Below, in pieces: positions 44,696 through 53,791 of a stretch of DNA of 64,000 nt. The position numbers and the translations under genes are program-made. The notes beneath the pieces are model-generated. The model saw only the letters and a program-made list of their open reading frames with translations, had not been told where the DNA came from and searched no databases. Source of the DNA: Mycobacterium gordonae (GTDB lineage Bacteria; Actinomycetota; Actinomycetes; Mycobacteriales; Mycobacteriaceae); NCBI RefSeq assembly GCF_001417955.2, contig NZ_LKTM01000068.1, forward strand, positions 1-64,000. The letters run 5' to 3'. The first letter of the stretch is position 1. Each line of letters begins with the position of its first letter.

Positions 44696-45652
44696 TTATT
44701 TTGGCGGAGGCGCGACGACCGCCAAGGCGGCCGGTACGGCCCGGAAGGTCATGGTTTCGCGCAGCCCGAGGTATTCTCCGTCGTACTGACAGGCGGCCGG
44801 CCCCGCCATCGTGCTGACGCGGATGTGGCTGATGTCATCGTCCCGGATGAGCTGTTCGGCTTCCAGCTTCGGTCGCTTGGCGAGCAGCTGGCGCAGCAGT
44901 CGCAGGGTAGGTATCAGCTTCATGCTGGTGAGCGCGAACAGCCCCAGGCCGGTCTCGAAGCTGCAGCCCGGGTTGGTGACCATCGGCCGGTCGTCGCTGT
45001 AGGTCCACGGGCTGGTGTTGGACACCCAGACGAAGTGGACGCCGGAGACGGGCTCGTGGTCGGGCCGCTCCAGGATCAGGTTGGGCTCGCGGCGGCTGAA
45101 CCTCACCGAGACCGGGGTGGCCACCCGCCAGTAGCGCAGCGGGGTGATCTTGTGGCCCTTCTTCCGCTCTTCTTCGACTGCCTGGACCACTTCCGCGTCT
45201 ACGCCCATGCCGGCGTTGACCAGCGCGTATATCTCGCCGCAGTCGATCAGGCTGATGCGGCGCCACTCGTGGTGGCGCTCGTAGGCGTTCAGCAGGGCGA
45301 TGAGCTGGTCGGTCGCGCCGGAGGCGTCTCGCGGGATGCCCAAAGCCCTGGCCAGTACGTTCGCCGATCCGCCGGGGATGATGCCCAGCGCCGGAACCGG
45401 TCCTGCCGGGGCGGAGCCGGGCCGGCCGAGCATGCCGTTGACCACCTGGTTGACCGTTCCGTCGCCGCCGTGCACGACGACGAGATCGAACTCGTCGGCG
45501 ACGGCCTTGCGTCCGAGCTCCTCGGCGTGACCGGAGTAGTTGGTGAGCTCGATGGTGAGGTCGAGCCGATTGCCCAGGGCGTGCCCCACCAGTTGGCGGG
45601 CGCTCGGCGTGATGGTGGTGGCAATCGGATTGACGATCAACATGGCACGCAT
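44696..45652 (-). CDS. diacylglycerol/sphingosine kinase-family lipid kinase (Rv3218-like)
   Basis: 318 residues. The N-terminal DAGK catalytic domain starts MRAMLIVNPIAT and contains VVHGGDGTVNQVVNGML (glycine-rich nucleotide loop) and GIIPGGSANVLARALG. The C-terminal beta-rich domain has the conserved IDCGE and GMGVDAEVV segments and ends LRETMTFRAVPAALAVVAPPPK. It probably phosphorylates a lipid alcohol such as diacylglycerol. ATG 45652 is chosen; the frame stays open upstream through a 57-bp tandem repeat to 45946, which I treat as non-coding. Confidence 0.85.
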   Translation of the reverse strand: MRAMLIVNPIATTITPSARQLVGHALGNRLDLTIELTNYSGHAEELGRKAVADEFDLVVVHGGDGTVNQVVNGMLGRPGSAPAGPVPALGIIPGGSANVLARALGIPRDASGATDQLIALLNAYERHHEWRRISLIDCGEIYALVNAGMGVDAEVVQAVEEERKKGHKITPLRYWRVATPVSVRFSRREPNLILERPDHEPVSGVHFVWVSNTSPWTYSDDRPMVTNPGCSFETGLGLFALTSMKLIPTLRLLRQLLAKRPKLEAEQLIRDDDISHIRVSTMAGPAACQYDGEYLGLRETMTFRAVPAALAVVAPPPK

Positions 45653-45666
45653 GACGTTTGAGCTTA

Positions 45667-45783
45667 GGCGTGACGACGATGCGGGCCGGGACGGGCCGCT
45701 GAGGAGAAGCGCGATTGTGATGGGGCGTGACGACGATGCGGGCCGGGACGGGCCGCTGAGGAGAAGCGCGACGGGCCGCTGAG
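45667..45783. repeat. 57-bp period tandem repeat (MIRU-like)
   Basis: A 48-bp unit beginning GGCGTGACGACGATGCGGGC is repeated exactly at 45667-45714 and 45724-45771, start-to-start distance 57 bp. A truncated third copy (CGGGCCGCTGAG) follows to 45783. It lies between the lipid kinase start and the GGDEF gene (gap 45653-45945). Because 57 is a multiple of three, the repeat keeps an open frame. It resembles mycobacterial interspersed repetitive units in character; family membership is not confirmed. Confidence 0.75.
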
Positions 45784-45945
45784 CTTCATTCGACCCGTTC
45801 GGCACCAGAATCTGCGTTCCCGCGCGATACTCACCCAGAGGACCGCGGCCAACGCCCACCGGCCGCGCTGCCTGTTGGTCCCGACGCCGCCGGAGGGAGT
45901 GCATGGAGTTGCGAGTTCCGGTTACACCAACCAGCCACCGGCGCA

Positions 45946-47229
45946 ATGGCTCTCGCGTTGTCTAACCCCGACGGCGCGCGAGGGGTAGATGACCGTCCTC
46001 GCCCGATGGTGGGCTCCTTCGTGGATGCCTGTGTTGGTCTGGATTCGGACGGTCGCGTGCTGGAGTGGAACGGCGCCGCGACCGCGATGTTGGGCTGGGC
46101 CGCGGCGGAAGCGGTCGGGCAGCCGCTGGCGGAGCTTCTGCGAGTCTCTGCCGGCGAGCAGAGCGGCTTGGCGTTGCAGGCCCTGGTGGACTGCTTGCGC
46201 ACCGGCCGGTCGCCGGTTGTCGGCAACGTCGTTGCACAGGTAGTTCGCGCCAAAGACGGCACCGAACTACCCGTCGAAATGGTCGTCCTCGCGGTCCGTT
46301 CTGCGCCGAGTGTGACGTTGCATGCACTCGTTCGCGACATGACCGGGGTGTCTGGGGACCGAGCTGTTCAGTGCAGTACCCCGACCATGTTCAAGGCCGT
46401 GTTCGATAGCGCGCCGATCGGTATTGCCGTTGTCGGTCTGGACGGCAGCTTCCAGTGGGTCAACCGGGCGCTGTGTCGCATCACCGGATACCACGAGCAG
46501 GAACTGACCCGGTTGACGTTCCAGGACATCACCTTCCCCGACGATCTCGACTCGGACCTCTATGAAGCCACCCGGCTGCTGCACGGTGAGATCACCAGCT
46601 ATCAGATCGATAAGCGCTACTACGCCAAGGACGGACACCTGATCTGGGTCCACCTCTCGGCTTCGATGGTCCGCGACGCGGACGGTCAGCCTCTGCACTT
46701 CATCTCCCACATTGAGGACATCTCCGCTCGCAAACGCGACGAAGAACTCCTCCGGCACCAGGCGACTCGAGACCCCTTGACCGGAGTGCTCAACCGCGCG
46801 CAGTTCGCCGAGGAACTCGCCCAGCACGGCGCGCTGCTCAGCCGTCATGGCTATCAGGGAGAGGCGGCGGTGTTGATGATCGACCTCGACGGCCTCAAGC
46901 GGATCAACGATCAGTACGGCCACGCGGCCGGGGACGGCTACATCGAGAGCGTGGCCCAGATCATCAGCTGCCAGCTACGCCTGTCTGACGTCTTCGCCCG
47001 CATCGGCGGCGATGAATTCGCCGCTCTGCTGCCCCACACCTCCGCCGACAAGGCTCGCCAACTGGCCTGCACGCTGGTGGAGCGGGTACGAACGCACTCG
47101 CCCGGGAGCGTCACGATCGGCGTCAGCATGATCACCCCCGGGCAACTGGGCAGTGATGCCCTGCATCAGGCGGACCAAGCCATGTACCAGGCAAAACAAC
47201 GGGGCGGCGGCTGCACTTTCGGCCCCTGA
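45946..47229 (+). CDS. PAS-PAS-GGDEF diguanylate cyclase
   Basis: 427 residues: PAS domain 1 (about 25-130), PAS domain 2 with PAC (about 145-270, FQWVNRALCRITGYHEQELT ... YYAKDGHLIWVHLSASMV) and a GGDEF domain (about 275-425). The active-site GGDEF is intact in FARIGGDEFAALL, and an RxxD inhibitory site (RLSD) lies five residues upstream. It should make c-di-GMP with product inhibition. No EAL or membrane segment is present. ATG 45946 is assumed; the N-terminal 20 residues are poorly constrained. Confidence 0.87.
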   Translation: MALALSNPDGARGVDDRPRPMVGSFVDACVGLDSDGRVLEWNGAATAMLGWAAAEAVGQPLAELLRVSAGEQSGLALQALVDCLRTGRSPVVGNVVAQVVRAKDGTELPVEMVVLAVRSAPSVTLHALVRDMTGVSGDRAVQCSTPTMFKAVFDSAPIGIAVVGLDGSFQWVNRALCRITGYHEQELTRLTFQDITFPDDLDSDLYEATRLLHGEITSYQIDKRYYAKDGHLIWVHLSASMVRDADGQPLHFISHIEDISARKRDEELLRHQATRDPLTGVLNRAQFAEELAQHGALLSRHGYQGEAAVLMIDLDGLKRINDQYGHAAGDGYIESVAQIISCQLRLSDVFARIGGDEFAALLPHTSADKARQLACTLVERVRTHSPGSVTIGVSMITPGQLGSDALHQADQAMYQAKQRGGGCTFGP

Positions 47230-47283
47230 CGCCAACCCTGGGCAATCTCGGCCCGCGCGGCGCAGCCTGACTACGCTGGCGCT

Positions 47284-47715
47284 GTGACCGTTCCCGCCCC
47301 GTCCGTCGTCCGTCGAGCCGGATTCATCGTCGCGGCCCAAGGTGTCGCTGGGCTCGTAGTGGCCGCGATCCTCGTTGTCCGTGGGCTCGCCGGAGCCGAT
47401 CAGCATGTCGTCAACGGACTGGGCACGGCGGCGTGGTTCGCGGTGATCGGGGCCGGGGTGCTGGCGGCCGGGCTGGCCCTGGTGAGGGGCAAGCGCTGGG
47501 GCCGGGGACTGGCCGTGTTCACACAGTTACTGCTGCTGCCGGTGGCCTGGTACCTGGCGGTCGGTTCGCACCGGCCGGTGTTCGGCACTCCGGTGGCGCT
47601 GGTGGCGCTGGTGACCTTGGCGCTGCTGTTCAGTGGGCCGGCGGTGCGGTGGGCCGCCGGGCGGGATCAGCCCGGTCCGGCCAGCGCGGCCAGTTCGGGC
47701 CCCGACACCCGGTAG
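47284..47715 (+). CDS. four-helix membrane protein, Rv3217c-like
   Basis: 143-residue integral membrane protein with about four hydrophobic segments (AGFIVAAQGVAGLVVAAILV; AAWFAVIGAGVLAAGLALV; GLAVFTQLLLLPVAWYLAV; PVALVALVTLALLFSG). No catalytic motif; function unknown. GTG 47284. Its last 49 bases overlap the convergent acetyltransferase gene. Confidence 0.8.
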   Translation: MTVPAPSVVRRAGFIVAAQGVAGLVVAAILVVRGLAGADQHVVNGLGTAAWFAVIGAGVLAAGLALVRGKRWGRGLAVFTQLLLLPVAWYLAVGSHRPVFGTPVALVALVTLALLFSGPAVRWAAGRDQPGPASAASSGPDTR

Positions 47716-48149
47716 GTGGTCCACTCGGTCTGCGGCCGCCCGCCGACGCCGTCGTACAGCGCGATTGCGTCGGTGTTCCACTTGAGCACCGCCCACGACA
47801 GCCTGCTGTAGCCGTTGCGCACGCATTCGGAGGCCAGGGCCGCGAGCAGCCCGCGGGCCAAGCCGCGTCTACGAAAGCGCGGTCGCACGTAGAGGTCCTC
47901 GAGGTAAACGCCCGCCACCCCGTCCCAGGTGGAGAAGTTCAGAAACCACAGGGCCATCGCGGCGATCTGGCCGTCGCACTCGGCCACGTGTCCGTGCACC
48001 GTCGGCGCGTCTCCGAAAAGTGCTGCAGTGATCTGCTTTTCGGTCACGGTGCACTCGTCGGCGGCGTGCTCGAACTCGGCGAGCTGGTGGATCATGGCCG
48101 TGATGTCGGCAACGTCGTCCGGTGTGGCCCGGCGGATCTGCTCGGTCAC
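47667..48149 (-). CDS. GNAT-family N-acetyltransferase (Rv3216-like)
   Basis: 160-residue GNAT protein. Acetyl-CoA-binding motif A is VYLEDLYVRPRFRRRGLARGLLAALA. The N-terminus IRRATPDDVADITAMIHQLAEFE and the C-terminus WNTDAIALYDGVGGRPQTEW match diamine/spermidine-type acetyltransferases. GTG 48149 overlaps the entC stop by four bases (GTGA), so it is coupled to entC. Substrate unknown. Confidence 0.87.
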   Translation of the reverse strand: MTEQIRRATPDDVADITAMIHQLAEFEHAADECTVTEKQITAALFGDAPTVHGHVAECDGQIAAMALWFLNFSTWDGVAGVYLEDLYVRPRFRRRGLARGLLAALASECVRNGYSRLSWAVLKWNTDAIALYDGVGGRPQTEWTTYRVSGPELAALAGPG

Positions 48150-49243
48150 TGCTGCACTCCCAGTGCTCTCAATATCGTCGCGAATTTCGTGGTGGTTTCC
48201 GCGACTTCGTCGTCGGGATCGGATTCGGCGACGATGCCACCGCCCGCCCGGGCCAGTGCGGTGCGGCGGTCGGCCGACAACTCGGCGCACCGGATCGACA
48301 CCACCCAGTAACCGTCGCCGCGTGCATCGCACCAACCCACCGCTCCGGCGTAGAACCCGCGGTCGCCCTCCAAGGCATCGATCAACTCGACCGCCTGTCG
48401 GGTCGGCACCCCGCCGACCGCCGGGGTGGGGTGTAGCGCCAGGGCCAGATCGATTGCGCTGGTTGAAGTATCGCGAAGGTGGCCGACAATCGGGGTGCAC
48501 AAATGCCAGACGGCCGCGGTGCGGCTCAGTTGCGGTTCGGCGGCGATGGTCAGGTCGTCACACAGCGGCTCGAGCGCCGCGCGCATGGTGTCGATGACCA
48601 GCTGGTGTTCGTGGCGATTCTTGTCGGATCCGGCCAGCGCGGCGCCATTGGCCGCGTCGGTGTCGGGGTCATCCGAGCGGGGCGCTGAACCGGCGAACGG
48701 CCGGCACACGACCTGTTCACCGGATCTGGCGACCAACAGTTCCGGGCTGGCGCCGACCAGGGCCGCCCCGGTGTAGGCCGGGCCGGCCGCACTCAGGTCG
48801 GTGAGGAAGCCGTACGCCGTCGGGTCGGCGTCGACGAGGCGTCGCAGGACGGCGCGGCCGTCGACGGGTGCGTCGGCGGACAGCCGCAACGCGCGGGCCA
48901 GCACCACCTTGCGCAGCGGATTGTCCGGCGCCCCAAGCTGTTCGCGGGCGCGCCTGATGCGGTCGCGATGCTCGTCACTGGGCGGTACGGCGGCGCCGAT
49001 GTGAACGGCCGGCAGCGGATCGGTCGGCCAGTCGGGCAGCGCATCGATGCGGCGCAGTGTGTCCGGGGTCAGTAGCGCTGCCGGTCGCGTGACATCGAAA
49101 GGCAACGCGCCCAACACTATTGAGGCCCGACCCGTGTGCAGTGCCGCTTGCGCCGAGGCAATGTCGGGGAAGCTGTCACGGGCCCGATCGGCGACCAGCG
49201 TCCCCCGTGGCCCGGTCAGCGCAAACGCCGGTTCGGGGCTCAC
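48146..49243 (-). CDS. entC: isochorismate synthase
   Basis: 365-residue chorismate-utilising enzyme making isochorismate (Rv3215 equivalent). The C-terminal ADC-synthase-like domain shows GASPELLVARSGEQVVCRPFAGSAPR, HLCTPIVGHL, LHPTPAVGGVPT, GDRGFYAGAVGW and the final RCAELSADRRTALARAGGGIVAESDPDDE. Possible fates of isochorismate are salicylate (mycobactin) or menaquinone. GTG 49243 overlaps the gpm2 stop by four bases; gpm2, entC and the acetyltransferase form one operon. Confidence 0.9.
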   Translation of the reverse strand: MSPEPAFALTGPRGTLVADRARDSFPDIASAQAALHTGRASIVLGALPFDVTRPAALLTPDTLRRIDALPDWPTDPLPAVHIGAAVPPSDEHRDRIRRAREQLGAPDNPLRKVVLARALRLSADAPVDGRAVLRRLVDADPTAYGFLTDLSAAGPAYTGAALVGASPELLVARSGEQVVCRPFAGSAPRSDDPDTDAANGAALAGSDKNRHEHQLVIDTMRAALEPLCDDLTIAAEPQLSRTAAVWHLCTPIVGHLRDTSTSAIDLALALHPTPAVGGVPTRQAVELIDALEGDRGFYAGAVGWCDARGDGYWVVSIRCAELSADRRTALARAGGGIVAESDPDDEVAETTTKFATILRALGVQQ

Positions 49244-49851
49244 GCGATCGCAGACGGTTTCGGATGGCAGCTCAAGCCGAGCTGAGCGAGTTGCCGGATG
49301 CCGTGCTCGAACCCGCAGATCGCGATGGTGGCGGTGGGCATGCCGAAGCGGCTGCCCTCGCGCAGATCGAACTGGCACCACCGGGTGATGACTGCGCGGG
49401 AGAAGTGGCCGTGGCTCACCAAGAGCACGTCGCGTGACTCCATGTTCTCCAGCGCCAGAGCGATGGCCCGGTCGGCACGATCGCTGACCTGTGCGACGCT
49501 TTCGCCCCCGGGACAGCCGTGCGTCCACACCAGCCAGTCCGGGTCGGTTTCGTGGATCTGCGGAGTGGTCAGTCCCTCATAGTCGCCGTAGTCCCACTCG
49601 GCGACCAGCGGCGTGACCTGGTCGACGATGAGTCCGGCCAGGTCGGCGGTGACCAGGCTCCGGCGGCGCGGGCTGCAGATCACCATCGGGCGCTTGAGGT
49701 GAAGGTCGCCCAGCACCACCCCGGCGAACTCCGCCTGTTCCCGGCCGGCGCCGGTCAGCTCGATGTCGGTGCGGCCGGTGTGCTGCCCCGATTTCGACCA
49801 TTCGGTCTCCCCGTGGCGCAACAGCACCAGCCGGTGATCTTGTACGCCCAT
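49240..49851 (-). CDS. gpm2: histidine phosphatase Gpm2 (Rv3214-like)
   Basis: 203-residue phosphoglycerate-mutase-like phosphatase. The catalytic LLRHGETEW has phospho-His13; the second histidine is in LLVSHGHFSRAV. Although named after phosphoglycerate mutase, the M. tuberculosis protein behaves as a broad acid phosphatase, and the short length here agrees. ATG 49851. It is divergent from the ParA gene by 87 bp and is co-transcribed with entC. Confidence 0.92.
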   Translation of the reverse strand: MGVQDHRLVLLRHGETEWSKSGQHTGRTDIELTGAGREQAEFAGVVLGDLHLKRPMVICSPRRRSLVTADLAGLIVDQVTPLVAEWDYGDYEGLTTPQIHETDPDWLVWTHGCPGGESVAQVSDRADRAIALALENMESRDVLLVSHGHFSRAVITRWCQFDLREGSRFGMPTATIAICGFEHGIRQLAQLGLSCHPKPSAIA

Positions 49852-49938
49852 GCTCGCGATTCTGCCCGAGACACGCCGAGAGCCGTGCCGGGCCCGCCAC
49901 CCGAACGAGGCAACGGGTTCCGTGCCAGGATGGGCACT

Positions 49939-50739
49939 GTGAGTGACATGCGGGTACTGGCGGTAGCCAACCAGAAGGGCGGTGTGGCCAAGACGACGAC
50001 GGTCGCTTCCCTCGGTGCGGCGATGGTGGACGAGGGAAAACGAGTGCTGCTCGTCGATCTGGACCCCCAGGGGTGTCTGACCTTCTCGTTGGGCCAGGAT
50101 CCGGACAAGCTGCCCGTCTCCGTCCATGAGGTGCTGCTCGGCGACGTCGAACCGAGCGCCGCGCTGGTGACGACGGACGAGGGAATGACGTTGCTGCCGG
50201 CCAACATTGACCTTGCGGGTGCTGAGGCGATGCTGCTGATGCGGGCCGGACGCGAGTACGCCCTCAAGCGGGCGCTGGCCAAGCTCGCCGACGATTTCGA
50301 CGTGGTGATCATCGACTGCCCGCCTTCGCTTGGGGTGCTCACGCTCAACGGGCTGACCGCCGCGGACGAGGTCATCGTGCCGCTGCAGTGCGAGACGCTG
50401 GCGCACCGCGGGGTGGGTCAGTTCCTGCGCACCGTGGCCGACGTCCAGCAGATCACCAATCCGAATCTGCGGTTGCTGGGGGCCCTTCCGACGCTCTACG
50501 ACTCGCGGACCACTCACACCCGCGACGTGCTGCTCGACGTCGCCGATCGCTACGAGCTGCCGGTGCTGGCGCCGCCGATTCCGCGAACGGTGCGCTTCGC
50601 CGAGGCCAGCGCGTCGGGATCGTCGGTGCTGGCGGGCCGCAAGAACAAGGGGGCGCTGGCCTATCGGGACCTGGCCAAGGCGCTGCTCAAGCACTGGAAG
50701 ACCGGCAAGGCGCTGCCGACCTTCGCAGTGGAGTACTAA
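49939..50739 (+). CDS. ParA/Soj-family ATPase, orphan (Rv3213c-like)
   Basis: 266-residue P-loop ATPase with the deviant Walker A KGGVAKTTT near the N-terminus, Walker A' LLVDLDPQG and Walker B VVIIDCPPSLG. No ParB or parS-like cluster is nearby, so it may position some other cargo than the chromosome. GTG 49939 or ATG 49948 start. A long hairpin follows its stop and separates it from the convergent propeller protein. Confidence 0.9.
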   Translation: MSDMRVLAVANQKGGVAKTTTVASLGAAMVDEGKRVLLVDLDPQGCLTFSLGQDPDKLPVSVHEVLLGDVEPSAALVTTDEGMTLLPANIDLAGAEAMLLMRAGREYALKRALAKLADDFDVVIIDCPPSLGVLTLNGLTAADEVIVPLQCETLAHRGVGQFLRTVADVQQITNPNLRLLGALPTLYDSRTTHTRDVLLDVADRYELPVLAPPIPRTVRFAEASASGSSVLAGRKNKGALAYRDLAKALLKHWKTGKALPTFAVEY

Positions 50740-50744
50740 TTCCC

Positions 50745-50806
50745 CGCGAGCAGACACAAAATCGCCTCGGAGCGCACGCTCCCGGGTGATTTCGTGTCTG
50801 CTCGCG
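50745..50806. terminator. long palindromic repeat after parA-like gene (type GCGAGCAGAC)
   Basis: Left arm CGCGAGCAGACACAAAATCG (and CC) pairs with a right arm ending GTGTCTGCTCGCG; 20 of 22 pairs match. An inner GGAGCG-CA-CGCTCC stem fills the loop. It sits exactly between convergent genes, so it is probably a bidirectional terminator. The same sequence family recurs at 57627-57686. Confidence 0.7.
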
Positions 50807-50814
50807 CAGGTGAG

Positions 50815-52029
50815 TCAGCCCAGCGCCACCAAGGTGTCGCCGCGCTGCTCGAGCACCCGCGAGCCTGACACCGCCGGGATCACCGCGGTACTGATCGGCT
50901 GCCGCTCCACCGGGATATAGCGGCTGGCCTCGCCGTTCACCGGGTCGTACACCCCGAGCGCACCGGTCACCGGCACCAGCAGCTGACCGGCCATCATCAC
51001 CCCCGGGCCGAGCGGGGCGGCGGTCTCGCCGGCCGCGATCGTGTAGCGGGCGGTCAGAGTCGTCGCGTCCAGCACCAGCAGCGCGTCACCGGTCCACCAG
51101 GTGATCAGGTTCCCGGTATTGGAGACCACCGACGACGCCGAGGGCGGGCCGGTCAACAGCGTGCTCGACACCGTGGTGCCGGTTTCGTCGACCACGTCGA
51201 GGCGCGGTTGCGGTGTCGGCAGGTACACCGCGGCGCGGTTCTGGGAGACCAATACCACCCGTGCGCCGGTGCCGGGGCGCACCCCGGATTCCTGAACCAC
51301 CTGCTGTTGCGGCTCGTCGTCCTCCTTGCCGGGTCGCAGCAGGATCAGCTTCAGGTCGGCTTGGTTCGCGCAGGCCTCGAGCACCGCCACCGAGGACGAA
51401 CTGGCTGCCGCAGATTCCAGGGTGCAACCCGAGTGCAGGCCCCGGTTCACCGGCTTCACGCGGGCGTCGGTCTCGCCGTAGGCCATCATCCGGACCATGT
51501 CCGAGCGCCACATCTCCAGCCGGGTGTCGCCCGCCGACAGCACGGTGGTGCCGTCCGAGGACAGACGCACCGCCGGATCGGCGTAGCTGCTGCGGGCCGG
51601 GCCACGGCGCCCGGTTGATCCCTCGATGGTGCTGACCTGACCGCAGCCCCGGTCGTCCTTATAGACGGCGACTGCGTAGTGGTAAACCCAGGTCACCCCG
51701 CACAGGTCGGTATCGCGCGAGTAACTCCACTGGACCTGACCCGTGCCGGGGTCGCGGCCCTGGACCTCGCGACCATTGCCGGTGGCGATGGTGCCGCCCA
51801 CCACGACGGGCACCCGGGTGGCCGGGCTGGGGGTGGTCCAGAGCTGGTGCAGCGCAGCCGGAACGTCGCGGGCCTGGGTAGCGGTGGGCGCGGGTGTCGC
51901 GGCCGGCCGACTGATGGTGGCCCGGGCGTCACTCGTCCACCAGATGAGCGAGGCGGCTACCGCGACGACGACCGCGATGGCCGCGGCGGCCGCAATGTCG
52001 GTCTTGGTGCGGCGCTCGGGTCGGACCAC
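50815..52029 (-). CDS. membrane-anchored PQQ-like beta-propeller protein (Rv3212-like)
   Basis: 404 residues. An N-terminal transmembrane anchor (about 12-33, AAAAAIAVVVAVAASLIWW) is followed by a Pro/Thr linker and an extracytoplasmic domain with repeated strand patterns such as GGTIATGNGREVQGRDPGTGQVQW and LLVLDATTLTARYTI, consistent with a PQQ/WD-type propeller. Several cysteines (LCGVTW; RGCGQ; SGCTLES; EACAN) could form disulfides. Function unknown. It lies 16 bp downstream of rhlE in the same direction. Confidence 0.82.
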   Translation of the reverse strand: MVRPERRTKTDIAAAAAIAVVVAVAASLIWWTSDARATISRPAATPAPTATQARDVPAALHQLWTTPSPATRVPVVVGGTIATGNGREVQGRDPGTGQVQWSYSRDTDLCGVTWVYHYAVAVYKDDRGCGQVSTIEGSTGRRGPARSSYADPAVRLSSDGTTVLSAGDTRLEMWRSDMVRMMAYGETDARVKPVNRGLHSGCTLESAAASSSSVAVLEACANQADLKLILLRPGKEDDEPQQQVVQESGVRPGTGARVVLVSQNRAAVYLPTPQPRLDVVDETGTTVSSTLLTGPPSASSVVSNTGNLITWWTGDALLVLDATTLTARYTIAAGETAAPLGPGVMMAGQLLVPVTGALGVYDPVNGEASRYIPVERQPISTAVIPAVSGSRVLEQRGDTLVALG

Positions 52030-52045
52030 GGAAGTGAGTATGCCG

Positions 52046-53548
52046 TCAGTTGGTCACCGCGGCGGCATCCGCCGGCTTGCGACGACGCCGACGACGCCGG
52101 CTGCTGCTGGGCGCGCCGGCAGCAGGTGCCGCATCCTCGGCGGGCGCGTCAGCGACTGCGGCCGCGTTCGCCTCGGGGTGGCCGGTGACCGGCTTGCCGC
52201 CGCGGGTGCGCTTGCGGCGGTCCGGGCGGCGGGCGGGGCGTTCGGAACTGCCGCTGCTGCTGGCCTCGCGACGCTTGACCGGGGCCTTGCGTGGCGTTCC
52301 CACGGTGCCACCGGCCTCGGCCGGGATGCCCAGTTCGGCGTACATGTGCGGTGAGTTGGAGTAGGTCTCGGCCGGGTCGGGGGAGCCCAGGCCCAGCGCC
52401 TTGTCGATCGTCGCCCAGCGTTCCAGCTCGTCCCAGTCCACCAGCGTGACCGCGATGCCGGTGCGACCGGCGCGGCCGGTGCGCCCGATCCGGTGGACGT
52501 ACATCTTGTCGTCCTCGGGGCACTGGTAGTTGATGACGTGCGTGATGTCGTCGATGTCGATGCCGCGGGCGGCCACGTCGGTGGCGACCAACACGTTGAT
52601 GTCACCTGAGCGGAACGCCTTGAGCGCCTTCTCGCGCGCGATCTGCCCGAGGTCGCCGTGCACGGCTCCGACCGCGAAACCGCGTTCCTGCAGCTCGTCG
52701 GCGACCTTCTGAGCGGTCCGCTTGGTGCGGGTGAAGATCATCGTCGCGCCGCGATCGCGGGCCTGCAGGATCCGGGTGACCAGTTCCACCTTGTCCAGGG
52801 CGTGGGCGCGGTAGACGAACTGCTCGGTGGTGTCGTGCACCGCCAGCGAGTGCGGGGCCTCGGCGCGGATGTGGGTGGGCTGAACCATGAAGGTGCGGGC
52901 CAGGGTGATGATCGGGTCCGGCATGGTCGCGGAGAACAGCATCGACTGCCGGTCGGCGGGAATCTGGCGCAGGATGCGCTCGATGTCGGGAAGGAAGCCC
53001 AGGTCGAGCATCTCGTCGGCCTCGTCGAGCACCAGCACCGACAACCCGCCCAACTGCAGGTGGCCCTGCTGGCACAGGTCGAGCAGCCGGCCGGGGGTCC
53101 CCACCACGACGTCGACGCCCTTGTGCAGCGCTTCGATCTGCGGCTCGTAGGCGCGGCCGCCGTAGATGGCAAGGACCGACAGCGGCCGCTGGGCGCCGTC
53201 TTCGTTCGTGGCCTTGAGATATTTGGCTGCGGTGGCCAGGTCATCGTTGACCTGCAGGCACAGCTCGCGGGTCGGTACCACGACCAGGGCCCGCGGTGCG
53301 CCGGTCAGCGGCCGCGTCGCGGTCTCGGAGGTGATGCGCTGCAGCAGCGGTACGCCGAAGCCGAAGGTTTTGCCCATGCCGGTGCGGGCCTGGCCGATGA
53401 CGTCCTCGCCGGCGAGCGCGAGCGGAAGGGTGAGCTCCTGGATAGCAAACGGGGTTTCGATGCCCTTTTCGGCCAGTGCGCTGACGATTTCGTCGCGGAC
53501 TCCAAGGCTGGCAAAGGTCAGTGGGGTAGTGCTTTTAAGTGCGGTCAT
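52046..53548 (-). CDS. rhlE: DEAD-box RNA helicase RhlE
   Basis: 500-residue ATP-dependent RNA helicase. Motifs in order are Q-motif PFAIQELTLPLALAG, motif I ARTGMGKTFGFG (usually AQTGSGKT), Ia PTRELCLQV, II LDEADEMLD, III SATMP, IV TMIFTRTKRTAQ, V VATDVAARGIDI, VI HRIGRTGRAG. The basic, low-complexity tail (SSRRRRRRRKPADAAAV) probably binds RNA. ATG 53548 fits the family start. The 255-bp gap to 53804 is AT-richer and holds a perfect TGCGTGCACGCA palindrome at 53683-53694 but no gene that I can see. Confidence 0.93.
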   Translation of the reverse strand: MTALKSTTPLTFASLGVRDEIVSALAEKGIETPFAIQELTLPLALAGEDVIGQARTGMGKTFGFGVPLLQRITSETATRPLTGAPRALVVVPTRELCLQVNDDLATAAKYLKATNEDGAQRPLSVLAIYGGRAYEPQIEALHKGVDVVVGTPGRLLDLCQQGHLQLGGLSVLVLDEADEMLDLGFLPDIERILRQIPADRQSMLFSATMPDPIITLARTFMVQPTHIRAEAPHSLAVHDTTEQFVYRAHALDKVELVTRILQARDRGATMIFTRTKRTAQKVADELQERGFAVGAVHGDLGQIAREKALKAFRSGDINVLVATDVAARGIDIDDITHVINYQCPEDDKMYVHRIGRTGRAGRTGIAVTLVDWDELERWATIDKALGLGSPDPAETYSNSPHMYAELGIPAEAGGTVGTPRKAPVKRREASSSGSSERPARRPDRRKRTRGGKPVTGHPEANAAAVADAPAEDAAPAAGAPSSSRRRRRRRKPADAAAVTN

Positions 53549-53791
53549 ACGCGGGGTAAGAGCCTTTCGGTGACAGTAATCGAGTTTTGAGTCGGTACTT
53601 CGTCTGTGTCGCGGTTCGCGCGCACGATTTCCGACTCCGATTACGTCGCCGAGGCCCGCTGGAAAGATCGGGGCGGGCCAGTTGCGTGCACGCACATTTC
53701 TTTGGGCAGCAGCAGCACAGATTCAGCCACTACCTACAAGCATGGTACCTGGTCGCCCAGCGGGCACCCATGTTCCGTTAATCCTGCCGAC

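Noticed and set aside
45653..45946. N-terminal extension of the lipid kinase through the tandem repeat.
   Set aside because: The family start is at 45652; the extension is repeat-derived, low complexity, and preserved only because the period is 57 bp.
53683..53694. Perfect TGCGTGCACGCA palindrome upstream of rhlE.
   Set aside because: A 12-bp GC-rich palindrome can occur by chance here; no second copy or supporting promoter spacing was found. It is mentioned in the rhlE entry only.
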